Positions 53,440 through 63,599 of a stretch of DNA of 64,000 nucleotides are shown in pieces. The stretch spans positions 64,617,782 to 64,681,781 of the forward strand of contig NW_023601543.1 of NCBI RefSeq assembly GCF_014898055.3, given 5' to 3'. The translations under genes were made by a program, and so were the position numbers. Position 1 is the stretch's first letter; every line of letters starts with the position of its first letter. The stretch comes from Talpa occidentalis (taxonomy: Eukaryota > Chordata > Mammalia > Eulipotyphla > Talpidae). The notes under the pieces were generated by a model. That model did not search any database and had not been told where the DNA came from. It worked only from the letters and a program-made list of their open reading frames with translations.

Positions 53440-53885
53440 CTATCCTAGTAAGCACATGCCTTTGCAATGTGATTTTGCAGCTTCTCCTTCCAAAAAGCGG
53501 AGTCTATTTCCCTCACCCTTGAATCCGAGCTGACCTTGTGGTTTGCTTTGGCCAATAGAACACAGTGGAAGTGATGCTGCTACAGCTTCTAGGCCTCTGG
53601 AAACCTGGCAGCCTCCACCTCTGTTCTCTTGGTACCCGAAGACCACGATGCCCTGATAGCACCCTCCAGATAGGATAAAGGAGCTCATGAAAGGAAGGCT
53701 TCACTGTCCCAATACGTCTCCTGAGCCCAAGCCCCAGCAAACCCTCCAGATAAATGCAGCTGCATGAGCAAGCCCAGGCAAGACCTAAGGCGGAAACTGC
53801 AGGCAATCGGAGAAGTGAGGGAAGAGAGCAGTTTTAAGCCACTCAGCGTCGGGGTAGTTACACAGCAAAAGGTACCTAATGCTTC
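53440..53885 (+). repeat. Solo LTR, MaLR MLT1-like (type B)
   Basis: Sense LTR: 'tttgcaatgtgattttgcag', 'cttccaaaaagcggagtcta', 'tttccctcacccttgaatcc', 'gagctgaccttgtggtttgc', 'tttggccaatagaacacagt', 'ggaagtgatgctgctacagc', 'gcagctgcatgagcaagccc' and 'gttttaagccactcagcgtc' with 'ggggtagttacacagca'. Overlapping minus-strand frames are by-products. Confidence 0.88.
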
Positions 53886-53944
53886 TTAGCATGCAGATTT
53901 GATCTACCCACTAATGAGGGGATAAAAGTCTTATGTTTGGGAAG

Positions 53945-54175
53945 AGAGTTGGAGCTCAAGTCAGACTTGGACTTGAGGCCAGCTTCCCTTGCTGAGTAGC
54001 TATGTACCTTTGGGAAAGTTAGGGAATTTCTCTGCTTCGGTTCTCCTGTCTGTCAAATGGGGGATAATAATGACACCTCTCTCGTAAGGTTGTCCTGAGG
54101 ATGAAATAAACTGAAAGTGCACTATATGCCTGCTTGGCGTATAGCAACCGAGGTGTTAGCTCTTACTAGTATTAG
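53945..54175 (+). repeat. MIR element
   Basis: A nearly complete sense MIR: 'ggagctcaagtcagacttgg', 'tgctgagtagctatgtacct', 'ttgggaaagttagggaattt', 'gtctgtcaaatgggggataa', 'taatgacacctctctcgtaa', 'cctgaggatgaaataaactg'. Confidence 0.88.
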
Positions 54176-54399
54176 CACCTATGCTACGTGAAATAAATCT
54201 AAATCCTTTGTTGAGTCCAAGAATGGTGATTCAGATTATAGTAATTGTTTAAGTTGTGGTCATGTTAGCTTTCAAAATTGCCCAATCATGGCTGGGAGGA
54301 CTGGCTGGAAGGGGTGGGGCTGCCATCAATCCATTAGCATTAGTGATCAAAGAGACCCCTGGGAAAGGAGTCGCTCTAAGTGTGAAGAATTGTAGTAGA

Positions 54400-54645
54400 G
54401 GACCACAGTTTGCACATTTATTGAGCACTGACGTGTTATACACTGCTCTACTAAGAGCATGGCATGGATTATCTCATTTGAATTTCACAACAATTTTATG
54501 CAGCAAGTACAATCAATATCTTTATATTGCAGATGAGAAAACTGAGGCTCAGAGAGGTTAAGTTACTGATCAAAGTCTCACAGCTAGTGAGGGTGGAGTC
54601 GAGGATTTCAGAGGCAGTTCACTGATCCTTGAGCCCGCACAACTC
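54400..54645 (-). repeat. MIR element
   Basis: A nearly complete antisense MIR: 'cacatttattgagcactgac', 'attatctcatttgaatttca', 'caacaattttatgcagcaag', 'gatgagaaaactgaggctca', 'gagaggttaagttactgatc', 'aaagtctcacagctagtgag'. With the MIR at 53.95 kb it forms an inverted pair about 225 bp apart. Confidence 0.92.
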
Positions 54646-54649
54646 ACGT

Positions 54650-55435
54650 CTCACCCCGCTGCCTTTGTTCTTGGACAATGGGCGCTGCTGGCCAGCACCA
54701 CCAAGCTTCATCAAGGTTATCTGCTGAGCCCTGAGGCGAGGGTAGGATATGTCATGAAAGGGCATGGACATTCATCACCCTTGGCAGGGCTCCGAGCAAT
54801 CAGACAGCCTGGCAGTTCTGATACTAGCCCTTTGGTGGCCCGAGGGAGGTGGCTTCCCTGCTTACATACCAGCCATTTGCTATAGGGGTTCAACACCCTG
54901 GTCTGATATTAGTGGTATCTTGGTCATCTCTGGCACACAGGGTGACAGTGACAGTGCCGTGGGTAGGCACTGAGGGTGAAAGGGCCACTTTTACTCAGGC
55001 AGAGATGACTCTACAACAGCAACCGCAGGGGAGGGGGTGGCGGCGACGCCACAGGCTGCCAAGAGCACAGGCCTGCAGAACGCAGTGGGGAGGCTCAGAA
55101 CCATTTGGGAGGAATCTGGGGGGGCTCCTATTCCCTGCAGAGTGAGTGGGAGTAGAGCCAAAGGCGGTCTGCTTTTTATGGCTGTGACCGTGATGCTATT
55201 CTTACTCCCAGGAATTCCAGATTGCACAACATGTCAAAAAACAACCTTGAATCCAGGTGTTGGCCAAGATAGAAGCCATGGAAATATCTCCATCCCCAGA
55301 AACATCTTCCTGTCAATCTCCGTGACTCCTGAAACTCCAATCCACATTTGGGGGTTAAGATATCATCTTTAGAATTGCCCTGGTGCTAGGCAAGCATAGA
55401 ACAGCTTAAGCCATTATTGTCATAATTATTGCCCT
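54650..55435. other. Unassigned DNA
   Basis: No recognised repeat. Frames of 98 and 111 codons (54849-55145, 55037-55372) overlap each other and a minus-strand frame, and show no domain. Confidence 0.35.
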
Positions 55436-55437
55436 TA

Positions 55438-55452
55438 ATGTGTGTGTATGTA

Positions 55453-55490
<38 letters not shown>
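55438..55490. repeat. (TG)n microsatellite
   Basis: About 52 bp of TG repeats with two TATG interruptions near the start. Confidence 0.95.
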
Positions 55491-55492
<2 letters not shown>

Positions 55493-55494
55493 CT

Positions 55495-55610
55495 GCTGAT
55501 GATTTATCAGTCCTTCCCATGTAAAATACTCTCCCATCCGTTCTGATGAGGCATTATTCTTATTTTAAAAATGAGAGAGAGACTCAGAGAGGCCAAAAGA
55601 TGTGCTTAGA
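55495..55610 (-). repeat. MIR fragment
   Basis: The antisense MIR core: 'cattattcttattttaaaaa', 'tgagagagagactcagagag', 'gccaaaagatgtgcttagaa'. Confidence 0.65.
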
Positions 55611-55654
55611 ATCCCTCCAAGCAGGAGAAGAATTTAGTTCCCCTCTTTAACTCC

Positions 55655-56283
55655 TGGTTAATTGTAGGTATCAACTTGACTGGATCGGGGGAGCCCAGAC
55701 ATTTGCTCAAACACTATTCTGGTGTGTCTGTGAGAGGGTTTCTGGATGAGATTAACATTTGAATCCACAGACCGACTGAGTGCAGCAATTGCCTTGCCCC
55801 ATGTGTGTGGGCCCTCTCTAATCAGCTGAAGGTCTGAACAGGAAAAAACAAAAAGAGTTGTATAAGATGGGATGCCTTTGCCTGAATTCTTGAACTAGGG
55901 CATTTGGTGGGCTTTTTTCCCCCTGTCTTTGGATTTGAACTAAAACATTGACACTTCCTGGGTCTTGAGCCTGCTGGCTCGGCTCTCAGGTTGGAACTAC
56001 ACTGCTTATCAAGCTTTTGTAATCAGGCTGGAACTTATACCACCAGCTCTCCTGGGTCCCCAGCTTGCCAATTGCAGATCTTGGGACTTCTCAGAGACCA
56101 TAATTATGCCAGCAAACTCCTTATAATAAATTCAGATCTATTTATCTATCATCTATCAAATATCTCTCTATCAGTAGATATACCTATAGCTGTAGACTCA
56201 GATATCAATATGGATAGAGACACAGATATAAAGAGATAGAACCTCTTGGGTTTGCTTCTCTGGAGAACCCTGACTCATACACC
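55655..56283 (+). repeat. LTR, ERVL-type, sense
   Basis: A nearly complete LTR of about 630 bp: 'gtaggtatcaacttgactgg', 'gtctgtgagagggtttctgg', 'atgagattaacatttgaatc', 'ctctaatcagctgaaggtct', 'ttcctgggtcttgagcctgc', 'gcagatcttgggacttctca', 'ctccttataataaattcaga' (AATAAA signal), a TATC/GATA-rich tract at about 56130-56240 and the terminal 'tctctggagaaccctgactc'. No internal proviral sequence adjoins. Confidence 0.88.
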
Positions 56284-56359
56284 TCCAAATCTCCGGGGCC
56301 TGTACCATGTGCCCGTTAGTACCTCAGTGGACGCCAGGATCTGATGCGCGGAGAGACGA

Positions 56360-56835
56360 GGCCTGGGGCAGAATAAAGGTGACCACATGTTCTTTGGCAC
56401 TTTTCTCACTGAAACACGGAATCTTCTTCCCCCTCTTGAATCTGGGCTTACCTTAGTGACTCATCAGTCACCAAGAGGGTGGCATTGTATGGCATCTGAG
56501 GTTAGCTCAGAAGAAGCCTTGTAACTTCTGCCTTGGTATCTTGGAGCTTCTGCTCTCTGGACACCACTTTTTGGACACCCTCTCTTGGAACCCAGTTTCC
56601 ACGCTGTCGTCCAAGTCACGTGGAAAGGCCGTCTGTCAGGTGTGCTGGTGCTGCCAAGATGTCTCTGTGCTCATGGACGGTCCGGGGTTCTTGTGAACAA
56701 GCAGGCTCTGATGGTGGGAGAGGGAGGAGGCCCTAGAGGCAGCTGCTCTAACCGACTCCCAGATGATGCTGATGCTGCTGAGCTGAAGTTCGTGAGCTGG
56801 GTAGCAGGGCTCCATGGCCCTGGGCACTGAACCCC
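56360..56835 (+). repeat. LTR, MaLR MLT1-like (type B), partial
   Basis: Sense LTR remnants: 'ccctcttgaatctgggctta', 'ccttagtgactcatcagtca', 'gtaacttctgccttggtatc', 'tctcttggaacccagtttcc', 'acgctgtcgtccaagtcacg'. The 3' part is hard to follow. Small frames here are not genes. Confidence 0.75.
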
Positions 56836-56839
56836 AGTG

Positions 56840-57095
56840 GATCCGGCTATTACCAGGTTTACCGTCACTAGCTCCAGCTTTCCAGACAGTCCTGAAGGCC
56901 CATAGGTGGCCTTACACCTACTTTGTGGCTAGTATGAGGACTCACTCGGCTTCCCCGGGAAGCAAGTATTGGAGAAAGCACGCGTAGACATTTCTCCTTT
57001 TGGAGACTTGGGGATTTACAAAAGATGCTTCCTGTCAGGGTTGTATAGCTCTCCAGTTCTCACTTCTCTGCCATTCACCAGCTGTCCGGGAAGCA
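56840..57095. other. Unassigned DNA
   Basis: Nothing recognised. Confidence 0.35.
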
Positions 57096-57099
57096 AAAT

Positions 57100-57445
57100 G
57101 GGTCTGTAGGCATTCACTCACTCGCTTACTCGTTCACTTGTTCATAAGGCACATATTTGTTGGACACCTTCTCGTTGGCAGGTGCATGCTTGGGTGCTGA
57201 TTCAGGGACAAGCTAGCAATGCTGTCATGGGCCCTGAACTCATGGAGAGCTGGGGAGGGAGCCAGACATGAAACCAACAGTCACACCACTGTGGTGCAAG
57301 CGCCCGTGAGGCTGCCGTGAAGGAGAATAGGGGCTGGGAGAGCAGGTGCCAGGGGCCTGCCTGGGAGGGGTGACCTCGCTGGGAGGGTAGTGGGAATGGA
57401 GAGCTAAAGGATGGATAAGGGAGTGGGTGGGAATGATGTCTGGGT
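57100..57445 (-). repeat. L2 3' end and adjoining region
   Basis: Antisense L2: 'cactcgcttactcgttcact', 'tgttcataaggcacatattt', 'gttggacaccttctcgttgg', 'gggccctgaactcatggaga', 'gggagccagacatgaaacca', then purine-rich 'gaggctgccgtgaaggagaa' and 'ctgggaggggtgacctcgct'. Confidence 0.75.
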
Positions 57446-57449
57446 GGGA

Positions 57450-57700
57450 ACCAGGGAAAGGCCACTGCCAGGGACATTCAATGTCCTTGCTGGCCAAAGA
57501 TTTCATCTTCCTGTGCGTGCCGGTGTCACATGACCTTGCTTGGACTCTAGCCAGGCTAATTTCCAGCCTTGGCTGTAGCTGCAGCCAACCAAGTGAGGCT
57601 GTGTCCTCCTGCCAGCTGTGAGGACGACAGTAGGCCAGTGGGATACCCGACTCCTGCCAGAGAGAGTTCTGGCAGGGATTGTGTTCCCTTCCCTCTCTCC
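57450..57700. other. Unassigned DNA
   Basis: The 64-codon plus frame and 83-codon minus frame here show no domain. Confidence 0.35.
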
Positions 57701-57704
57701 CAAA

Positions 57705-58150
57705 GAAAGATATGGTGAATGTCTAACCCTCTGTACCTGCAAATGTAACTTCATTCAGAAAGAGGGACTTTGCAGAAGCTGGAGAGAAGATGGGGTCATT
57801 GGGGTGGGCCAATCCAATATGACTGGAGTCTACATAAGAAAGGGTCTTCCAGACAGACATGTGGGAACGATGTGTGAAGACACTCAGCTACACACTCACA
57901 CAGAGGGAAGAGGGCCAGGTGAATTTGGAGGCAGAGACTGTAGTGATGCAGCCACAAGCCAAGGGGTGCCTGGGGTGATCAGAAGTAGAAAGAGGCCAGG
58001 AAGAACCCTCCCCTCAGAGACTTTGGAGGGAACAAGGCCCTGCTCGCCCCTTATTTCAGAAGCAACCTCTAGAACTGTGAGACAGTCCAGCTTTGTTGAT
58101 TTCAGTCTCCCAGTTTGTAGAACTTTGTTACAGCAAGTCTGGGGAATGAA
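57705..58150 (+). repeat. LTR, ERVL/MaLR-type (type A)
   Basis: Sense LTR: 'gtctaaccctctgtacctgc', 'aaatgtaacttcattcagaa', 'ggtcattggggtgggccaat', 'ccaatatgactggagtctac', 'cctctagaactgtgagacag', 'cccagtttgtagaactttgt', 'tacagcaagtctgggga'. The 191-codon frame 57618-58193 is carried by this element and is not a gene. Confidence 0.82.
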
Positions 58151-58154
58151 TACA

Positions 58155-58730
58155 GTGATGGCGCCACCCACAGAGCTGTCTTTAGGGATGTGAGCTTAAA
58201 CTGGGGGTGGGGGCAGTCACACAGCATCGCCCCGGCCTGGGTCAAGAGTGTAATCACCCTGCTCAGCGGCTGTCGGTAGAATGGAGCAAAAAGGACCCAA
58301 GTAAAAGCAGGGAGATGCTTAGGAGATCCCTGTACCAGTGACGGATCAAGGAGACGTAAGGCAGGAAATGCACAGAATGTGATGTTTTCTTTGGCAGCAG
58401 CAGAAGAGCGCAATGTCTGGGGTGACCTCGGACTTTGGACTTGAGGACCTGGAGATAGCAAACGTAAAGAGGGTCGTGCAGCCTTTTTTCTGCCTATCTC
58501 ACCAAAAAGCTAATTGTATTCTCAACACTCTTTGGGCTTTTTCTCTCTCATTGATGGCTAATTTAAAAATGAAAAATGTTTTCTCATTAGAGAAGGCATT
58601 ACTCATAGAGAATGACAAGTAGAAAAAAACAAGTAAGGTCAGATCAGCTTCTTCGTCTCTTCACAATCTCCTCCCCCAGTTTGTATTTCTCAAAGGAGGC
58701 CAGTCAGGGTGGTTTTGAGGCATAATTCTA
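58155..58730. other. Unassigned DNA
   Basis: No repeat is recognised. A 119-codon minus frame (58102-58461) overlaps the LTR edge and is not supported. Confidence 0.35.
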
Positions 58731-58734
58731 AGAA

Positions 58735-59058
58735 CATTCCCCAGTGACTCCCTTTGAGTGGGGGTGGGCCTGGCCTGATCAGATGAGCCTTTTAAAGAGG
58801 GTTTAGAAGGCAAGATGGGAGAAGCAAGCCATCAGCGGTCCTGTAATTTGTCCAACAACCACATGAACTTGGAGAAGACCCTGAACTTCAGATAAGATCC
58901 CTCCCTCCCTCCTACCCCAGCCCTTGTAAACACCCTTTACTGCAGCCTTGGGTGACCAGCCAAGCAGCCCAATGGAAACTGCGAGATAAACTGGGTATTG
59001 TTAAAGTCTCTGCTCTTGTGGGAATTTGTTGTGTAGCAATAGCTAACTGATACAGTGG
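58735..59058 (+). repeat. LTR, MaLR-type, partial
   Basis: Sense LTR: 'gtgggggtgggcctggcctg', 'atcagatgagccttttaaag', 'agggtttagaaggcaagatg', 'tccaacaaccacatgaactt', 'ggagaagaccctgaacttca' and the terminal 'tgttgtgtagcaatagctaa' with 'ctgatacag'. The central part is deleted relative to the usual length. Confidence 0.8.
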
Positions 59059-59176
59059 TGATCCTGACTCCCCCAGTCACATTCAACAAAGAACCCAGTC
59101 CTTCCTTATCTTCGTCCTGTCACATCATTCCCACCCATGAAACCTGCTAGATCTGGCCAAGACATTCCTTTAATAA

Positions 59177-59454
59177 TAACTGCAGGGCCTCCCCTGGTGG
59201 CGCGGCGGTTGAGCGCTGGGCTGCAAAGCTGCCCGCAGCCTCTACAGCACCGGTTTGATCCCCGGTTGCCGGCGAGGGTCCCACATGGCGCGTAGACCTC
59301 TCCTGCCGCCCGCTGCTCCCCTCAGCAGTGTACTTCGTCAGTCTGCCTGTTCTGTTCCCCACTCTGGCTCTGGTGAATTCTCTCACCCTCCCGCGCTTCT
59401 GACTGTACCCAGTGCTTGTATAAATAAATAAATCTTAAAAAAAATTAACTGCAG
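59177..59454 (+). repeat. tRNA-derived SINE, copy 7
   Basis: SINE body about 59186-59445, flanked by an exact 9-nt duplication 'taactgcag' (59177-59185 and 59446-59454). The A-box region reads 'tggcgcggcggttgagcgc', the B box 'ggtttgatccccgg'. The 3' body has 'cagcagtgtacttcgtcag' and 'ctgactgtacccagtgcttg' with tail (AAAT)n, so it is a younger-subfamily copy closest to copies 1 and 2. The minus-strand frame 59147-59386 is its by-product. Confidence 0.96.
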
Positions 59455-60960
59455 ATGCTGGAATATTTGATTAGAGGCATGACCGGTAGGCGAGGGAAAC
59501 CTAATAAAGGTGCCAGCAGAATTCCTTTTCTCTACGGTCAAGATGAACTTTTCGATTCCTCCAGCTTCTGGGGACAGTGTGGGCTTGGGTATTGGGGCGG
59601 GGTGCTGGGAGGTGAAGTCCACAAATGAGCAAAGGGACTGGCTATTCTGGGTCACAGATGGGTTAAAAAAAAGAGAGAGAGAGAGAAATGGCTTATATTT
59701 CTGAAGGGAGGAGCTCTCAACTGCAGACTTTGTAGACTCCAAGGTGGAACAAGGAGGTTTTGTTAAGCCCCGGTGGGCGTGGGATTCTGAGGGTCACTGC
59801 TGGGTGAGGCACTGCTTCAAGTGGGAAGTCCGAATTTGTGTCTCTGTCAAACTCTCCTGAGACAGGGTGCTGGTCTGGTCCTTCATTTTAGACGTGATCC
59901 CTGGAGGCAGGAGTGAAGAGCAGGAAGAGTGAGCAGGGAAGGAGATCAAGCCAATGTGGAAGCATGATCTAGTGTGTGCCTCTGTGGAGCTGGATGAGGC
60001 CTATGGATCCCTTCTGCAAGAGCCCAAAGAGGCTCTCGGTGCCTGGGGTATTTCTTCTCCAACTTCTGCCCTCACAGAGCAAGAGTTACCACCCCCGCAC
60101 AACCCCACCAGGGTTTTAGCTCCTCCACACTTCCAGGCTGCTCCTGCAGGTTTCCAACACTTCAGACGTAACTCTGAAGTAGAAAAGTGGAGAGATGCAT
60201 AGGGTGGGAGGGAGCCTGCATCCACAGAAACTGGTCTCCATCACCTCATAGAAATCAGAGGGGACTGTGGGGACACAGGGTACAGAAAGCATCTGCGACA
60301 CCTGATTACACCTTCTGAGACGGTGAGGGGAAATGCAGGCAGTGGGCAGACTTCCCTTGAGAATCTAGTTAGTGAAAGCTCTAGATCCTTCCCTCTTCTC
60401 CCATGGAATATGCACAAAATTGTACCCACAGTTCACAATTACAGGCATTTCCAAGTTCACCCCTATGCTCCTTTTGGGACCACCAAGATTCGAAATCCCT
60501 CATGTAGAAGAAGAGTGGGATTTGCATCCACATTTCACTATTAGAGGAGGGATCTTCCTGCCCTCATATTCTGACAGACTCCCTCCTGAAGGCCAGCAGG
60601 CATTTGCCCCTGTGAAGGTCAGACTCCCCTGAGCAGGTGTTCTGACCCCAGTGTGGGACTCCTTCAGTCCAGAGAGAGCTCTGCTCGAGGCCAAAGAAAT
60701 CATTTTGCTGTATTTCTCAGAGGTAGAGAGTAAGGCACAGCCCTAGCAGTGAGAGGAATGTAGATCAGATAGTTCTAGAGACCTCAGTGAAATGAAAACT
60801 CACATGTGGAAAGGGTGACAGGAACCAAGAAGGAATGTTGAGACAGCCAGAGACTACAGAAGCAGGAAACAAAAACAGGAGAAATAATGAATTATTTGAA
60901 CCCAGTAGCACCTAGAGCTGAAAAGGAAGGGCCACAGAAAAGGGGCAATCCTACAGGAAC
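59455..60960. other. Unassigned DNA with short (GA)n
   Basis: A short GA run lies at about 59672-59687. Frames of 60-86 codons on both strands between 59950 and 60700 overlap and show no domain. No repeat is recognised with confidence. Confidence 0.4.
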
Positions 60961-60964
60961 TCAT

Positions 60965-61400
60965 AATTGTTTCCTATAGCTGCTGCAACAATTTACCATA
61001 ACTTAGTGGCTTAACACAACACAAATTCACTGTCTAACAGTTCTGGGGGCTGGGAATATAGAGAAATTCCTTATCAACATTTCCTTGAGTCTTACAGGAC
61101 TAATGCAAAGTGTCAGAAGGGTTATGTTTCCTCTGGGAGCTCCAGGGGTGAATCTGTTTCCTTGCCTTTTCTAGCTTTTAGGAGCCACCCACATTCCTTA
61201 GCTCATGGCCCCTTCCTTGCTTGACTGTAATCTCTGCTTCTGCCCTCACATCTGCTATCTCCCATCTCCAGATCCTTAACTTAATCACATCTGCAAAGAC
61301 GGTTTATTTTGTCAGTGTAAGCTAATATATTCACAGGTTCTGGGGATTCGCACATAGACATCTTTGGGGGGGGCATTATTCTCCCTTCTACAGAGCTATA
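60965..61400 (-). repeat. LTR, ERVL/MaLR-type (type A), antisense
   Basis: Antisense landmarks: 'tttcctatagctgctgcaac', 'aatttaccataacttagtgg', 'cttaacacaacacaaattca', 'ctgtctaacagttctggggg', 'gaatctgtttccttgccttt', 'acttaatcacatctgcaaag', 'acggtttattttgtcagtgt', 'aggttctggggattcgcaca', 'gggggggcattattctccct'. Same family as 0.6 and 57.7 kb, opposite orientation. Confidence 0.88.
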
Positions 61401-61404
61401 GTTT

Positions 61405-61915
61405 AATGGCACAGCCTCTGCTAAAGATGTGGAATCCACAAGAGAAAGAATCCTTTCCTCTCCGTCTCCATCCAGTGGTTTCCATTGTCACAATCTAATC
61501 ACAAATCAGCCAGCAAGGGCCCCAGGAGATTCAGTCCCTAAGGGTGAGAAGAGTGACAAACAGATGGGTGTTGGATTGGGGGAGGGGGTTAGAGAGTAAC
61601 TAGCACAGCAACTCTGGCCTAGAGGGGATGAGATTCACTGTGAAAATTTCAACCCGTGTTCTAGCCTGGTAAATAAATGCCCTGGGAACTCCTATCTCAG
61701 TTCTTATCTATGATTCCTCAATGAAAGCTAGCCAGGGTAGTCAGCAGTGCCTTCCTGCAGCCAAAGTCAGCAGTAGATTAAAAGCCTCCAACTACTGTAG
61801 TTTCCACTTATCCCAACCCTTCCTGGCTTTAGAATTTAGCTCTAGTCTCACCTTCTCTGGGAATTCATCTTTGGTGGCTCGGGCCAACAAAAGTCTGTTC
61901 TTGCATTTGATGGTG
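61405..61915. other. Unassigned DNA
   Basis: No recognised repeat or exon. A 124-codon frame (61721-62095) continues into the L2 and has no domain. Confidence 0.35.
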
Positions 61916-61919
61916 CATT

Positions 61920-62430
61920 CATCTACTCAACCAACATTCACTGAACACTTGCTCTGCACCAAGTACTGTGCTAAACCCTTTGGAGTAGAGTTTAATGCAC
62001 CCCCTCCCTGCCCCCGAGGAACTTACACTCTAGTAGGGAAGGAAAGAGACATAAATAGTTCTCAAAGAAGGCTAAATGTCAGAAACAGCTCTTGAGGAAG
62101 ATCCCAATGAATCTGTTGAATTTGAACCATAAAAATAGAAGTGGAGGACATCCTCAGGTGAGGAAGTGCGTCATTGCAGACAGGTGGTCATTAAAATCTT
62201 GGGGTATTCAGGGAAGAGAGAGAAGTTCAAAGAGGTTGGAACCCAGCAAGTACTGGGCACCATGGTAGACAGGTCTGAAAATGCAGGCTGGAGCCACATC
62301 AGGAAGGGTCTCAGCATGCAAGCTAAGGACTTAGGGTGTTTTCCTATCCATAACTGGAGGGAATGCAAGTTTTTAAGCAGGAAAATGGAGTGATTAGCTG
62401 TTCACTGTAACAAGGTCAGGCAGGAAGGCC
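61920..62430 (-). repeat. L2 3' end and upstream part
   Basis: Antisense L2: 'acattcactgaacacttgct', 'ctgcaccaagtactgtgcta', 'gaggaacttacactctagta', 'ggaaggaaagagacataaat', 'gcaggctggagccacatcag', 'tccataactggagggaatgc', 'aagtttttaagcaggaaaat', 'ggagtgattag'. The long series in consistent order makes the family call firm. Confidence 0.88.
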
Positions 62431-62559
62431 AGGTAGAAGGCTGTTGTAGAAGTCTTGGTCAGTTGGTTTCAAAGTATATCCCCAGAGCCCAAGATTCTAC
62501 ATGACAGTTAGATTTAGAGGAGCAGGCTGTGCAGGACACTTTCACTTCTATCCGGAGCA

Positions 62560-63110
62560 ATAGCTCCTTTTTTATCAAAGTAAAAAATTGTGCTAATTCA
62601 TCAGTCATTTACATAACTATAGAATTTGGGGAGTACAGCGATCTCCCTCCATATGTGTACATGCTTCACTCACCCTCTGCCAGTTCTCCCATGCCACACC
62701 CTATCACAATACCTCCTCTCTCCCCTTCTCCTGCTCTCCTGTTTCCTTATAACTAGTATATTCTTCCAGAGTCTAAGGGTTACTTTTGCTGTGTTTTGCC
62801 AGCATGCGTTCTTTGGTTATTTGTAATCCACAAGTAAGTGAAACCACCCGGTAGTTGTCCTTCGCTTTTTGACTTATTAACAAAACTACCTCAAGCTCCA
62901 TCCATTTTGTCTGCAAAGGCACTATTTCATCTTTTTAATAGCTGAGTAGTCTTCCATTGGGTACACAATCCACAATTTCTTTATCCAATGTCTGTCGTTG
63001 GGTACTTAGGTTGGTTCTATGACTTGGCTCTTGTGGATAATGCTGCTATGAACAAAGAAGTGCATGGCTTTCATTAGCTTGATACCTTGGGATTTTGTGT
63101 AAAAATTTTA
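62560..63110 (-). mobile_element. Lineage-specific L1 3' end
   Basis: An antisense 5'-truncated L1 of the same family as 29.65-30.2 kb: 'agaatttggggagtacagcg', 'tataactagtatattcttcc', 'agcatgcgttctttggttat', 'ccacaagtaagtgaaaccac', 'tttttaatagctgagtagtc', 'gttgggtacttaggttggtt', 'tggataatgctgctatgaac'. Frames are broken. Only the ORF2 C-terminal end and 3' UTR remain. Confidence 0.88.
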
Positions 63111-63114
63111 TTTG

Positions 63115-63455
63115 ATGGAAGTGTTTTATTCTAGAATTGGTTAGAGCCCATTGTGATTGGAAAGATGGGATGAGAGTCTTGGCTAAAGTTGTTGGTAAGG
63201 TTGACAAGCAAGAAGCAGCTGGATCTGAGTCCCTCTTCTGAGGTTGGCTGGTGGTGAACTGGACATGGGGGAATGAAGAAAAGCTTGATGTGGGTTTCTG
63301 GCTGTGGTTAGTTCTGGTTTTTGAGGAAGAAGTTTGTTTAAATCTGGTGTTTATATCGCTGTTTACATAGCGGTGAGTATAGTGAAGTAAATCCTGTGCA
63401 TTTGGCTCACTGAAAGTCAAAAGGGCCTGTTGCCTCTGGGAAATGCCTTGTGTTG
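63115..63455. other. Unassigned DNA
   Basis: The 124-codon minus frame 63046-63420 is serine/threonine-rich without a domain and starts inside the L1. I do not call it. Confidence 0.35.
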
Positions 63456-63459
63456 TGGA

Positions 63460-63595
63460 AATTAGATCATTCGTTCATTCATTCATTCATTTGATAAACA
63501 TACTTTGAGCACTGATAGGATGGAGGACTCAAAAATAGGTCAAACACAGTCCTTGCTCAAAAAGGATTCCCAGCCTGGGTTGTTATGGTCTGTGG
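63460..63595 (-). repeat. L2 3'-end fragment
   Basis: Antisense L2 tail with an (ATTC)n start at about 63469-63491, then 'ataaacatactttgagcact', 'gataggatggaggactcaaa', 'cacagtccttgctcaaaaag'. Confidence 0.75.
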
Positions 63596-63599
63596 CAAG

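Noticed and set aside
57618..58193. 191-codon plus frame
   Set aside because: It is almost entirely type A LTR sequence.
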